Assembly: GCA_963556195.1 (NCBI GenBank)
Contig: OY744520.1
Coordinates: 153,645,607-153,709,606, forward strand
Length of the DNA: 64,000 nucleotides
Source of the DNA: Sepiola atlantica
Lineage: Eukaryota; Mollusca; Cephalopoda; Sepiida; Sepiolidae
Direction: 5' to 3'
Below are positions 1 to 11,109 of the stretch, piece after piece (position 1 is the first letter of the stretch; every line of letters starts with the position of its first letter). Position numbers and translations under genes: made by a program. The notes under the pieces are model-generated. The model searched no databases, had not been told where the DNA came from, and was given only the letters and a program-made list of their open reading frames with translations.

Positions 1-385
1 GCTCCAGCCCCTGTCCCATCGCCGCAATGTTGCATCCTTGTGCCTGTTTTACAAGTACTTCAATGGATTGTGCTCCAATAAACTTGCTGCTCTAGTGCCC
101 CCTCGACATAAATACACTAGACCAACTCGACAATCAGCTAAATCCCATGTATTCACTGTGGAGGTTTCCAGATGCCGGAGAACCTTCTACTCCAATAGCT
201 TCTTTCCTCATCCTCCCGACTGTATCGACATGCAGAAATTTTAAACTAATGTAAACAGACATCTCGCTGCACAGCTCCCAACTTAGGATGACCCCCAAAC
301 CTACACCCTAATTCTCAGTAGCCGCTTACGTCTACAGTGGCGACTTGCCTTGTTTGAGGTGAACTATGATAAAAAAAACAAAAAC
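1..385 (+). mobile_element. Jockey-like LINE, 3' end fragment (family A)
   Basis: The end of ORF2 is open through residue landmarks LFYKYFNG, VPPRHKYTRPTRQSAKSH and SNSFFP to a stop after MQKF at 244. About 120 bp of 3' UTR follows (CAGTGGCGACTTGCCTTG region), then an A-rich tail near 370. The same segment recurs at 6230, 15960 and 30010. The copy is cut off by the left window edge and lacks the usual A.FWNSLP segment between SFFP and the end, so it carries an internal deletion. Confidence 0.85.
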
Positions 386-395
386 ACAACCCCCC

Positions 396-442
396 TTGAG
401 TCCAAATGTTCGTCATAGGTACAGCACGATAACACCCCCTCC
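396..442 (-). repeat. Possible LTR start, partner of 3627-3673
   Basis: About 45 bp are nearly identical in the same orientation at 396-442 and 3627-3673. On the minus strand both begin TGTTAT, as an LTR would. They bracket the gag-protease remnant. Only this short piece is shared, so full LTRs are not demonstrated. Confidence 0.35.
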
Positions 443-489
443 CAAGCCTGACCTCCTCAAGAGTCTAGTGTTGTTTCCTTTTTGGATTG

Positions 490-2510
490 ATGCTATTCTG
501 AGGTTGCTTGAGATAGCTGTATGTCGAAAGTGTTTCTAGTAACCATAACGTCCTCCTGGGTAGTACTGTCGGTGTCTTCCGATAGTCGTTCCCTAATTTG
601 GTTTATGTCTCTCTTATGAGAGAACTGATGATCTCTATCAAATTCAGATTTGATATCCTCCAGCTTTTTAATTTTAGATGTCTGACTTTTTAGCACATCT
701 TTAGATTTTGAAAAAAATGTCGCCTTTTCTTCAACATTCAACTTCAAGACAAGTCATCTTATTTTTTATAGTTTTTAGTTCTTCAGAAAACTCTTCGAAT
801 TGTAACTTTTGTAATTAAAGTTTTTTAACTCTGAGTTCACTCTCATTAATCTTCCACTGGTTATTCAAATAATTTGGCTTAATTTCTTTCAGTTTAATGT
901 TCGCTTTTTTCAGCATGCACTTTGTATCTTTATGTGATTTAATTTCTGTCATTTCTGCTGGCAATTTATCTTGAGTCCATTTCATACGATTAATGGTTGA
1001 AACAAAATCCTTTTTTCGTTTTCCTGAACCGGTCGTTAGATTTATTTTCTTATGGCAAGAATTCTTGGTTGATAATCCCCATAGTCTGAATAGTTGAATA
1101 AGGTCTACACCAAATAAATTTCCTGTGTCTTTTGATATGTAAATTTTTACTTTCTTCGTCGTTCTGTTAAAAGTAATATCGGTAATTATTTTATCCTCAA
1201 AATTTATTTTTACATCAGTCACGTTTCTAGCAATTTGATTGGTTCTTAATATGGTCGGTTTTCCCAACCGTCTGCATGTTAGTAATTAACATGTCTGAAC
1301 CCGAATCTAATTGTAGTTTTGCTTTTTTTATTTAAGATTTTAACCTGAACATATTTTCTTATAATATTGTCGCCATGTTTGATAATTTTTACCCGCGTTT
1401 TATTTCCTTTCATCGTTCTATAATGCAAACTTTTGTGTCCGATTTTTTTACAAATCAGGCAAGTTTTACAACGAAATTGGCATTCTGTTACGCAATGCAG
1501 GCTTCCGCATCGATAACAAGGGCTCGGCGGTAATTTATTTTTATAAGGCTGGCTTGTTTTTGAGGCGTGAAAATCCCGTTTTTTGCTTTGAATTGTTTTT
1601 GGATGAGAGTTTAATTTTGATTTTTGACGTACTTTTCGTATGTGTGCAATGCTTGACTGTTTGATGTCCCTCGAATCCTGCTTAACACTAATAAATCTCT
1701 GGCAATCCTCGGCTAATTTCTGCAGTGTTAATTCGGTTCATTTTCTATTTTTTTTAGAACTCTACTCCTTATTTCAGCGTCTTTTCCTGATACTAATCCT
1801 TGAACAAAGATTAAGCATTTAAAATTATCAGCACTAAGTTCAGATAATTTATAGTTGTCGCAGTGCTTATTTACTACTGATGCCAACATTGAATAATCTT
1901 TGTCGTCTTTTTTTACCAGGTTTAAACATTTCCAGCGTTGTGAAATAACAAAGTCTTTGGGCTAAAAAGCGCCATTAAAAGTTTGACAGCTTCCACAAAA
2001 GTCAAATCGCTAGTTTTTCGAGGCAAAATGAAATCCATGAACTTAGTATGTTTGATGGTGCCTAATTTCCTAAGTAACAGGCGAACCTTTTTAGAATCTG
2101 CCCAATTTTCGCAATCAATTTTATGTATTCATATCTTCTAAAATACGAAGCAAAAGTTTCTCATCAGAGGAATACATTAAGTTGTTGATTGCACTCCATA
2201 CGGCATTCTGCAAAAAAGCATGATCGTTTACGTTACTTTGGCCTCTAAGTGATATTGTTTGCATTAACATCTCAATCTTTTCATCAGCTTCTTTCCTGTG
2301 TTCGAAAAGAATTTTGTCAGTTTCTCTCTTTTGCTCTATAAGTCTGTCGTCGGCTTCTTTCTTCTGCTCTTTAAGATTTTCATTTTGTTCGAGAAGTCTG
2401 TCTTTTGTAGTCTGTTGTTGGCTTCTTTCTTTTGCTCTATAAGCTTTTCATTTTGCTCTAGAAATCTTTCTTCAATTTCACATTGCTGTTGCATTTAAAA
2501 TTTTACTCAT
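490..2510 (-). pseudogene. Ty3/gypsy-type LTR retrotransposon remnant: gag, zinc knuckles, protease
   Basis: Read on the minus strand from about 2500. A Gln/Glu/Lys-rich coiled-coil segment (2500-2280) leads into a gag region with KCLIFVQGL and RSRVLKKIENEPN around 1900-1740. Then come a CCHC knuckle CYRCGSLHCVTEC (near 1525-1490) and a second, damaged knuckle whose last Cys is Tyr. The aspartic-protease core DSGSD is at 1307-1293. After a frameshift an open stretch from 1267 includes NLFGVDLIQLFRLWG, typical of the protease-RT junction in gypsy elements. No reverse transcriptase follows; 1100-490 is Lys-rich sequence of unknown origin. Frameshifts and stops make it inactive. Confidence 0.75.
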
Positions 2511-2769
2511 TTTGCTATCGGCACTTTAAATTCTTCCATATTTTAAAGTGTTTTTTTAGAAAGCAAATGTGTCCTTTCGGGTACGGCTTGTTAAAAAAAA
2601 TTATTTTCTTAAGATTATGCTTGCTAGACATAATCTTAGTTGTAAAAGAGTATAAAACCTTTTTTTTATCTCAATAAAAAAAAAATGTTTTTTTTTTTTA
2701 GTACGCTTTTATATGTAGTGCGTAGAATTTGCGGTCGGCACTTTAGTCAGAGAAAAAATAAGAATATAG

Positions 2770-3115
2770 TTTACATTCCACGTTACCTGTCGTTTTTAGG
2801 TCCTTTTTTGAAGGTTCTCAAGAAAAATCCTTAATGTTTTTGTTTCCCGTGTAAATTTGAATACTTCGTAGCTAGATTTTGTGATGTCCTTTTTAAGGTT
2901 TACAGTTGTTGTGGGTTCCTGTGTAAATTCAAATACCTCATAGCCAGTTTTTGTGAGGTTCTTTTTAAGGGTTTTCGCAAATTATTGTAGGGTCCCGTGT
3001 AGATTCGAATATCTTGTCGACAGTTGTTTTTGGGTCCCGTGTAAGTTCGAATACTTTGTTGTGGTGCCATGGTCCCGTGTAAATTAGAATATCTCGTTGC
3101 CAATTGTTATGGCCC
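2770..3115. repeat. Minisatellite, about 70-80 bp unit
   Basis: Four to five degenerate units share the core CCCGTGTAAATTxGAATAc followed by a T/G-rich half. They occur near 2850, 2920, 2995, 3035 and 3075. Unit length is irregular. The array lies directly upstream (element sense) of the gag remnant. Confidence 0.6.
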
Positions 3116-3224
3116 TGTTTGGGGGCCGGAATGAAAACACGGACACAGGGTTTAGGTATAACAAGTATATTGGAGAAAAATACAACAGAGAAACAAGAGA
3201 AGTGGACCGTCTGTCCTGACTACC

Positions 3225-3540
3225 AGTGTATTTAATTGCTTCCCACCGCAACAATATGTGACACAAGGTTAGAAGGTGGAAGAAGAATCAAGCCAGCGCC
3301 CCTAAAGGAGGAGCACTCTGGCCTAGCAAAAATAGCCTGGGAAACCCCGTCGGCATTCCCAGGTCAGGGCGCCTCAGGCAGTAAGCAATAAACTTACTCC
3401 ACCCCAAAGAGGGGAGGCAAGGCCTGTGAGGATGCACCTCCTAGGACAATCCAGGACCAATATCTCAACCTGACATAAAAGGCCACCAAAATGGCCCAGT
3501 TCCTGTTGAAATGATTGTTGAGAACGAATCCTCGACTGGT
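3225..3540 (+). repeat. Dispersed repeat R1, best-preserved copy
   Basis: This copy contains the landmarks GTGACACAAGG, GAGCACTCTGGCCTA, CCCCGTCGGCATTCCC, GGCGCCTCAGGC, AAACTTACTCCACCCC and CACCTCCTAGGAC. They appear in the same order at 18.8, 19.8 and (inverted) 24.1 kb. No ORF or clear terminal repeat is seen. It could be a SINE-like or non-autonomous DNA element. Confidence 0.65.
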
Positions 3541-3879
3541 ATTACCCCATCCCGAAGTCCTCAATCAACCAAAGTTAATGAGAGACTGAATGGGCTGGGG
3601 TTGTGCAAATGCTTCCAGTATTTATTGAGAATGGAAGAGTCCAAATGTTTGTCATAGGTACGGCACCATAACAGTTTTATTGTCGATCGTCTGAGGTGAT
3701 CTTACCAGGGAATGCTATTTTTGCAGAGCCAAAATGCACCTTCAAGTGCACAAGCTTTTCCCTCACCTTTCAGCCTTGTCTTCCTGCGGTGGTAAGGAAG
3801 TAAACTAACAGCAGAGAGAATGAAAATCAACACATTTTTTTTCACTAAGGAATCATCACTTATCAAGGCCAAAAGCCAT

Positions 3880-6160
3880 TCGAAGATAAGGGTTAATGAG
3901 ATGGATGGATTGTCAGTTGAATGATGAAGAATATTATGAGAGGATTGAAAATGATGAATGGGATGAACAAAGGTTGATTACTTATGAGGACGGTTTATGA
4001 CAAGTATTTGTTGATATTGGATTTGAAGACCATGTTGGAAGCTGTCCCATTGAAGATGATCATGTTGCAGCCCTCAGAGAAGCAATCCCGTGGTAATGTG
4101 TTCCACAGATGAGAAGTTCTTGGAAAGAAACTCTGTTCATGGAAATTTAGTCTGATGCAAGGCACACGGAAGAAGAAAGGAAAATTCTATTCAGTTTTGG
4201 GAGAAAGAAGAGTTCTTGCTGCGAATCTGTTAAAGGTGGAACCAGAGATTGGAGCTCGGTCGAGCACCTTCCATGGAAATAGAGTTGAGAAAGACTAGCA
4301 ACGTCTCTTCTGTGAGAAAGGGGCTGTAGGCAAGAGAAGAGATCATCTTCCGCGAGATTGTGAAGTCAATTTTGTACTTTGTCGAGGCAAAGAAGATTAC
4401 TCTGATTGACACCTTTCCACATGTGGCAGCAGTACTTCATCTTCGGATTCTTATATAGGTAGAAGATTGCATTATGAGTCATACTTTCTGGAGTGGTAGA
4501 ATGATCCAACCATTTTTCCAGCAACCTTATCAAAAGATTTGATAGAGGTCTTCCATTTTAGATCTGGAATGTAAGTTAGTCCTAGGAGCTTATCAAAACA
4601 AGTGGAGAGATCCATTCATTTCAACAGAACCCCCCACCTCCCCCAAAAACCCGAAAGGATCTAAGCATTAGTGTTTAAAAGAAAGGTAGGTTTTAGTAGT
4701 GTTAAAATTAACAAGCGACTTTTCCCTTTTGCACCACATGCTCTAGATCAGAATGGAGAGAACCAGTAAAATCTTGACCACCAATGCTCTTTGAAGTGCT
4801 GCCATAAACAGTTGTGCCGTCTGCATAGATGTCAAAAAATGATCTTAGAATATAATTTGTAAGATCATTCATGAAGATCAGGAATAGAGTTGAGCCCAGA
4901 CAAGATCCTTGAGGTATGCTAGATCCTTCAGAGATGCTGGCATTGATACTATGTGCTTAAGACCTCTGCCCATCAACAACTATTTTTATAGACCTATCAG
5001 AGTGAAAAGATTAGACATTGCAAGATATTCCATAGTAAACAAGTTTCTGAAGCAATCCTTTTTTATGCCAGACCCTTTCAAAGACCTTTGATATGTTGAA
5101 AACTATTGCCCCAGAAACAAAGCAAAATGTTTGGCTTTGTTAAATTCTGAGGAAATCACCTCCGGTCCATTAATGATGGTTGGAATAGAAGTCTTACACC
5201 TGTTCAGTACCCTGTTTCTTATTTATAGTGTTCTCGCTTGTAAATTGTTTGTGTGAATCTATTAGTGTTTGGCTCGCGACGTAATAGATACATATACATA
5301 CAATGCGAAGCAGAGAACGTGGAATGAATAAGAGAGAGACGTGATTGATGTTTACGCTTCCGAGACCTTCTACCAAGAGAGCGATCTACGTCAGCATTCG
5401 TTTATATATGCATGAGAAATATACAAAGGGAGATAATTACACAATGTAAGGGAGGTAACTATGATACATTGTTGTTGTTTCTAAATGTAAGATACTACAT
5501 TATTCACAAAATTTCTTGAGAACAAAGCCTTTGCTTAGCAATTTTGAATTTAACAGATTGGGTATAGAACTTTTTACCGTTCCTATAACCCAGTGGTTGC
5601 CAGTAGTTTTAAAGGCGGCTTTGGTTTCAGGACATCCATTCAATTGATATCAATTGTAATAGTGGTTTCTGTGAGCAATGGCAATGGAACACTTAGGAGT
5701 TTACCATGGCTGTCTGTTTGATCTATGTTGGAATTCTTTAGGGAGTATAAAACTCTCAATATCAACAATTAACCAATTTCTTCTGAAAAGGAAATGCAGA
5801 GGGATTTCAAAGATGAAAGATCTAAAGTTATCCCAATCAACCCTTGAGTATTGATACACTGTGATGTAAAGGGACATCTAAAATCTCTTTGGAGATTTGA
5901 TGTTAATGGAGACAACTGAGTAATCGGAAGATCCCAGAGGAGCTAGAACACTAGATGAAGCTTAACCTTTTCTCCCTTGAGTGCTGACGTTTATGTGTTG
6001 ATCTTGTTTTGGTCTACAACCTCCTCAATGGCCATTATGATCTCTCTTAGGACCTACTATTCACCCCTGCACCAGAAAGAGGTCTGCATGGGCATTACCA
6101 GAAGCTGTTTCACCACCGATTTCAATTGACTGGAGGAGGGCTGCTTTCTTGATCAGGATC
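3880..6160 (-). mobile_element. Jockey/CR1-like LINE (family B), degraded and interrupted
   Basis: Read on the minus strand. The endonuclease C-terminus (SSDYSVVSINIKSP, YSRVDWDNFRSF) lies at about 5990-5800, then a linker region to 5500. After an inserted block (5190-5500) the RT core follows: VFERVWHKKGLL near 5060, IPQGSCLGSTLFLIF near 4900 and the catalytic segment FDIYADGTTVYG near 4830, where the usual FADD is YADG. The C-terminal segment (FFPRTSHLWNTLPRDCF) is near 4115-4070 and ends in KSNINKYLS with a stop near 4000. Several stops and frameshifts are present. A second copy of the C-terminal part is at 22010-22200. Confidence 0.75.
5190..5500 (-). mobile_element. Probable solo LTR nested in LINE B
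   Basis: This block of about 300 bp interrupts the LINE B reading frame. On the minus strand it begins TGTAGTATC and ends ACTGAACA, with a TATA-like TATATAAACG at 5408-5399 and no coding potential. The TG..CA ends and promoter-like interior fit an LTR. No clear target-site duplication was found, so the ends are approximate. Confidence 0.45.
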
Positions 6161-6229
6161 TCTGGACCTATGGATTTTCAGGAAATGTAATAAATATGCT
6201 AACAATGCAGCAATACAAGGCGAAATTGG

Positions 6230-6573
6230 ACAGCTACTAGACCAACTCGATAATCGACTAAATCCCATCCATTCACTGTGGAGGTCCCCAGATGCCGGAG
6301 AGCTTTCTACTCAAATAGCTTCTTTCCTCGTGCTGCTGGCCTCTGGAACTCCCTCCCTGCCTCCTGTTTCCCCGATGGTAGTGACATGCAGAAATTTAAA
6401 ACTAATGTAAATAGACATCTCGCTGCGCAGATTCCAATTTAGGTTGCCCCCCCCCCCCCAAAAAAACAAAAACAAACAAAACCTTCTCCCTTTTCTTTCT
6501 TCTCAGTAGCCCCTTACGTCTACAGTGGCGGCCTGCCTTGTCTGGGGTGAACTATGTTAAAAAAAATTAAAAA
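6230..6573 (+). mobile_element. LINE family A, 3' fragment
   Basis: Strongly similar to the last part of the element at 27.9-30.3 kb: codons for TRPTRQS-like sequence, SNSFFPRAAGFWNSLPASCFP-like sequence, then the 3' UTR with CAGTGGCGGCCTGCC and an A-rich end at 6558-6573. It is 5' truncated, as target-primed reverse transcription commonly leaves copies. A C-run and an A/C-rich insertion lie at 6447-6480. Confidence 0.8.
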
Positions 6574-7089
6574 AAGGTGCTGGGCCACTGTATCCTCTTC
6601 TCGGTAAATTTCTGCTCCTCTTTCCCTACATGGCAACTGAAGATATGAATGTTAGTCAAAGGATAAATAGACAGAATCTTGTCAACTATTTCAGAGATTC
6701 AGTGACAATGACAGCAACTTCATTCATTATGGGGGGGGATGATAAAGTGCAAAGATGAACAAGGTACTGTAAACAAGAGCAACACAGTAACACACAAAGA
6801 ACTATTCTTGGTTTTCGTTTGAGATGTCCCTACATCATGGAAAACCGTCACGGACATAAGCACAAATTCCGTGCTCATGATAATTTTGAAGGTTGTGTTT
6901 AGAGGTCATGTTAGAATAACTTGGAATCTTGCTGAAGTCACTGACAGAAATTGATTGGCCTGTGGTAGTTTCATATAGAAACAAAAAGTTAGGTTTTGTC
7001 TACTGTAAATAGATTTCAACCACTGGAAGGTTGGAACGCAGATGCCTAATGTTGGAAAAGGATACCTGGCAGTAGGGATCCACGCTCGG
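6574..7089. other. No gene recognised
   Basis: AT-rich DNA with a G-run at 6731-6738. Short ORFs on either strand show no family resemblance, splice structure or compositional support. Confidence 0.5.
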
Positions 7090-8032
7090 AATGTTTGCAC
7101 AAGATAATCAGCAAGTTCCTCATTGTCACTAAGCATCAGTTGCATAATTCTTTTTTAGAAAAGATGTGGATCAGAAGAGCTGTCTTGAAGATCTGTCTAA
7201 CAAATCTGTCAGGTGAGCATGCCTTTGGATGTTTATGCTCGAGATTAACTGGACGGCAGCTTAGTTGGAAGCAATATCATCAACTGAGTGACAATTCATT
7301 CTTAGCATCTCATGGTAACAAAATATCTGACAAAGACGCGCCAAACAAGAAGTCCTTGTGAAACTCTGTATCCAAAAAAGAATTATACAAAATGAAAAGC
7401 AAAAAAAAAAAAGTGTCAAGCTGCTGCTTAGAAACAGAATCATAAACTCTGTTATCAAGCATGGTGGTCCTGTGAAATGAAGAGGTACAATTCTTTTCAG
7501 CAAGTGACTTGGACACCCTGAAAGACATATTTCACGGTTGTCCTAGGTGTCAAGATCAACACAGTTGAAATAAAGTTCAGCTTCAAGCTGCTCTTTCTCT
7601 GACTACTTGACAAGAATAAAATCAGTTGATTCATCTCCTCTTCTAAAGCAACCCAAAAGAAGGAAGAAAAGTCACTCAGCGAATCTTCTGAACATTTAAA
7701 TAACTCCAGCAGTTGTGATGAAGAACCATCTTGGGATATTTTTACCTAATAATGCGAAGGACAATGTGTTGCCGTATATTATAATATCAACTTTTACATT
7801 GGCCAAGTTATTGATTTTATGTCCCCGTCCAGTGTAGTAATACAAACTTTTAACTTCAACCAAAGGTAGAAATGATTATTTCCGATGGCCTTTGTCAGAT
7901 GATATTGCACAGGCGGAGTTAACATTTGTATATAGATGGGATTTTAATGTAATTCTCATTTCAAATGATGGTAGGATTTGGAATGTTCTATATGACTTTA
8001 TTATAGCAGAAGCCTATCAAAATAAAAATTAG
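7090..8032 (+). pseudogene. Degraded transposon-type coding region, C-terminal part
   Basis: From about 7730 the + strand reads, across a few stops and shifts, QCVAVYYNINFYIGQVIDF, then DYFRWPLSDDIAQ, then VILISNDGRIWNV, ending at a stop near 8030. The pattern of a small beta-rich segment with Y.G.V followed by F.WP..DD is one I associate with C-termini of invertebrate transposon-borne ORFs. This is a pattern judgement, not a named family. Upstream a Lys/Ser-rich stretch (7370-7440) and an IKHGGPVK-like piece lie in shifting frames. Function unknown; clearly inactive. Confidence 0.35.
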
Positions 8033-8690
8033 AAAAAAACTTCCTGCAAATTACTAAGGAGAGGAATTGTGGCGAACAATTAAATGCGCCTAGGAAATAT
8101 TCCGTCAGTTGAGATAAAAAAATATTTTTACTCCTTTCCAAATCTTTGAAGCTATACAATAAGTATTTACTTAAAAAATGACTTGTGATCTCTTCTGATA
8201 ACAAGTTTCTAAATTTTGTTGTCGGCCCTTTTTTGTCAAGTTAAAAGCTGAATAAATTCACCCACGAAAATATCTATGACAAAGTTTTGAGATTACAGAA
8301 AAGACAAGCATTATTTTGGATTCCTCATCCAAAAATGAGTAGAGTGACAAAGTGTCAAGCTTGTATCTTCGATGGATACTTTTTCTTACAGCAATTTCAG
8401 TAACATGTACTTTCGACTCATTTTTTAAATCCGTTTTTGCTCTGTTATCAAATTGCATTTCCGTCTGTTATTACAAGGTCAAAATCTGATTTTTTAAAAT
8501 TCATTTACTATTAAAAGAAAATCTAGCCTAATCTCTAAAATGCTATGAATAATATTAAAAAAAACAAACTTATACAAACAGTCAAAGTTGCATTTTTTTC
8601 TGTGCCATTTTTGCACATTTTCTTTTTTTTGGGGGGGGGGGGGGGTGGGGGTGGGGCGTAATAGAATATTGTCTAATATTTAGACTGATT
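8033..8690. other. No gene; contains a G-rich run (8630-8658)
   Basis: AT-rich and non-coding. The purine run TTTGGGGG...GGGGTGGGGGTGGGGCG has several G-tracts separated by single T residues and could form a G-quadruplex on the + strand. Confidence 0.5.
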
Positions 8691-8971
8691 GTATATCATA
8701 ATTATTGCTTTGATTATTAATGATTTTCATTTACAATAAGATATTACATTTGTAAGGATGCTTCACTTGTTTGAAGCCTGAATTTTTAATTATACACTGG
8801 AAATTTTCCTTTGGTCCAATAGCACAAGAAAGCAAATTTTCTAATTTCCAGCGAACTTTGGGCGGTCATAATTTGATGGCTAATTGAGTTACCAAAATAA
8901 GTTTGGTATCATTGTTTAGATTTTGCAAAGATCTATGTAACCACATTAATTATTTTTAGATATGATGAAAA
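8690..8971 (+). repeat. Dispersed repeat R2, copy 1
   Basis: About 280 bp shared in the same orientation with 47590-47910. Common blocks include ATTTGTAAGGA, CACTTGTTTGAA, the blocks around GCAAATTTTCT, TTGGTATCATTGTTTA and GCAAAGATCTATGT. This copy is broken at 8971/8972 by the Helitron end, whereas the other copy runs on with TACAATTTT. Confidence 0.7.
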
Positions 8972-9303
8972 CTAGCAGGGTTACCCGGCGTTGCCAGTGT
9001 TCGAGTATGGGATAGCACTGTATGCAACACTATAGTAAGAAGAGTTTATTTTAACAACAACCTTGATGTTGTCAGCTTGATATCTTATCCATTGAACTAT
9101 TCGAATATATGTTAATACTCGAAAACCAACGCTTATAAATAGATTAATTTAAATGTGCAACATATTAGAAAAGGGTCATTAGCTCCCTTAAGAAAGCAGC
9201 TAGAGACGAAGAACTATTTCCATTATGTGAGTACACTTATATTTAAGGTATTAGTCTGACTTCGGATTAAGGAACAGACATTCTCCTTTACTATATATAT
9301 AGA
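8972..9303 (-). mobile_element. Short non-autonomous Helitron
   Basis: On the minus strand it starts TCTATATATATAG at 9303 and ends with a GC-rich hairpin region (GCCGGGTAACCC) followed by CTAG at 8975-8972 and a T. These are the Helitron hallmarks: 5' TC, 3' hairpin plus CTRR, insertion between A and T. The 3' side is confirmed by the uninterrupted repeat R2 near 47905. There is no coding capacity. Confidence 0.7.
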
Positions 9304-9340
9304 CTAGACCCTCCGGGCCTAGACAGTTTGTCTAATGTAA
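9304..9340 (-). mobile_element. 3' end of a second Helitron abutting the first
   Basis: On the minus strand GGCCCGGAGGGTCTAG ends exactly where the 5' TC of the next Helitron begins. The CCC..GGG hairpin and CTAG match a Helitron 3' terminus. Its own 5' end was not located; it may lie in the microsatellite-rich stretch beyond 9450. Confidence 0.5.
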
Positions 9341-9453
9341 ATATGATTCCTAATCGTCTCTGAAACGATTGTACGCCAGACCATTGTTGACATTGAATTC
9401 TTGGAACTGTAATAAATAATATTATAAATCTTTTGATTTATTATTTATCACTA

Positions 9454-9455
<2 letters not shown>

Positions 9456-9498
<43 letters not shown>

Positions 9499-9521
9499 AT
9501 ATATATATATATATATATAGT
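9456..9521. repeat. Microsatellites (TC)n and (TA)n
   Basis: A TC tract of about 38 bp is followed directly by a TA tract of about 26 bp. An AAAT tract follows at 9557-9582 and another TA tract at 9729-9752. Confidence 0.95.
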
Positions 9522-9934
9522 CTCGGAAGTTTCTCAACCATTAAAACTATATAAAAAAATAAATAAATAAATAAATAAATAAAAAATAAAAAACTTATAG
9601 TCTCAAGTCTTCCAGTGGAAAATCACTCATGTAAGTCAATTTATTTTTTACAGTTATTATATTAGTTAGTTTCTAACACTATTTTAAGGGATCATCAGTT
9701 GTTTACCATGAAAAACTGTTTCGGGAATTTATATATATATATATATATATATAATGACACGTCTGATTAAGGGCAAATTAAAATGCAATCCTCTGCATAT
9801 TTAAAAAAAAAAAAACGTGCAGGGTAGCGACAAATAATAAATGCACCAGTAAACACTGGTTCACTATCACCAATAAAAAAAAAAATCAAAAAAAATCAGC
9901 GTAACATTATAGGCGATAATAAATCGAGCATAAA

Positions 9935-10022
9935 ACGTGGCAGGTTATTCTGATCTAGGGGTAAAGCGCTAGACTACGAATATTTACATCAAGGGTTCGA
10001 TCCCTGCCTGGGTAGTCATACT
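9935..10022 (+). ncRNA. tRNA-derived SINE-like sequence
   Basis: The B-box GGGTTCGATCCC is intact, and the GCAGG near 9940 can pair with CCTGC just after the B-box, as in an acceptor/T-arm arrangement. A degenerate A-box (GATCTAGGGGTAAAGCGC) lies upstream. The D and anticodon arms are imperfect, so a SINE head or tRNA pseudogene is more likely than a working tRNA. Confidence 0.5.
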
Positions 10023-10129
10023 GATGACGGCTCATAGTCAGAAACACGTGTCCATGTCTTACTTTTATGCATGCAAACAATTAATTTATAAATGAATTAA
10101 AAAAAATCTCCCTCTCTCTGCATGTATAC

Positions 10130-10402
10130 ACAAAGGTCGCTGAACAAAGATGGTCTATGTTAGGCCATGTCCTACGAATGGACCCTGACACACCCGCACA
10201 GAGGGCACTAGACTTTGCCGTTACTGGCTCGCAAACCTACCAACCACGACTAGGACGGCACTGCACAAATCTGCTGGGCACACTACATGCTGACCTCAAG
10301 CAGGTGGGACTAGGACCACTACGTACAGCGAAACAACTTCATTGCCTACGACAACTTGCGCATGACAAGGCCAGATGGCCTGGGACTAGCATGGAGGACT
10401 GA
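10130..10402 (+). pseudogene. LINE ORF2 C-terminal fragment
   Basis: The + strand reads RWSMLGHVLRMDPDTPAQRAL followed by RLGRHCTNLLGTLHADLKQ and a stop at 10402. The GHVLRM...P..AL segment and the R.GR......L..DL pattern are characteristic of the C-terminus of RTE/I-type LINE ORFs. No RT core is adjacent. Confidence 0.7.
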
Positions 10403-10744
10403 TTGCAGCTACGGGATGTCATTTGACTACCGTAGCCGCAGAACACAGTTTTAATAATAATAATAATAATAATATATATATATATATATATATATAGGCC
10501 TAAATTCTAGTATATATTAAATGGTTTTTACGCTAATACAGTAGTTAAAGTAGAATAAATTGTTTTGAACTATTTAAAGAATTTCCAACGCTGTTGATAA
10601 TGTTTAACCATTCATTTTTTCTTTTTATGATCGCTTATGCTTCAATTAATGTTTTGAAATATGAGGTAAATCAGCAATCTATGACGTCACATCAAAGCTA
10701 TAATTATTTTGTTATGGTAATGTTTTAAGATCTATTATTAAGAA

Positions 10745-10818
10745 AATCTAAATAGCTCAGTTCGCTAAACATCAGACTGAAGATCACAAGGTTTCAGTTT
10801 CGATTTCCGCTCATGGCA
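10745..10818 (+). ncRNA. tRNA-Phe(GAA)-like remnant
   Basis: AGCTCAGTTCGCTAAACATC resembles an A-box/D-arm. CAGACTGAAGATC resembles a Phe anticodon arm with GAA, and GGTTTCAGTTTCGATTTCC a T-arm. The T-arm and acceptor mispair, so this is a SINE head or pseudogene. Confidence 0.5.
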
Positions 10819-10984
10819 CCCGCTTTATTTGTTATGAATTTATTATTTAGTATTAATGCAATATTTTCCATTTCTAAAAGAAGTTAAGGTATTTGTTTTA
10901 AAAAATTGTGACAGACGGACGAACACACAGACATGCACAGAGAAAATATATTATGAGTGGATAGATCTAGATATACAGAGAAAT

Positions 10985-11015
<31 letters not shown>

Positions 11016-11109
11016 CAGACAGAGAGGCTTTACATAATAAACATACCAAAATTCTTCCCAACATTTTATTATATTTAAAAAAAAAAGGAGAAAATATACT
11101 CTTTGGGTG

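Noticed and set aside
9935..10818. Functional tRNA genes
   Set aside because: B-boxes are good but D, anticodon and acceptor stems do not pair; SINE heads or pseudogenes are more likely.
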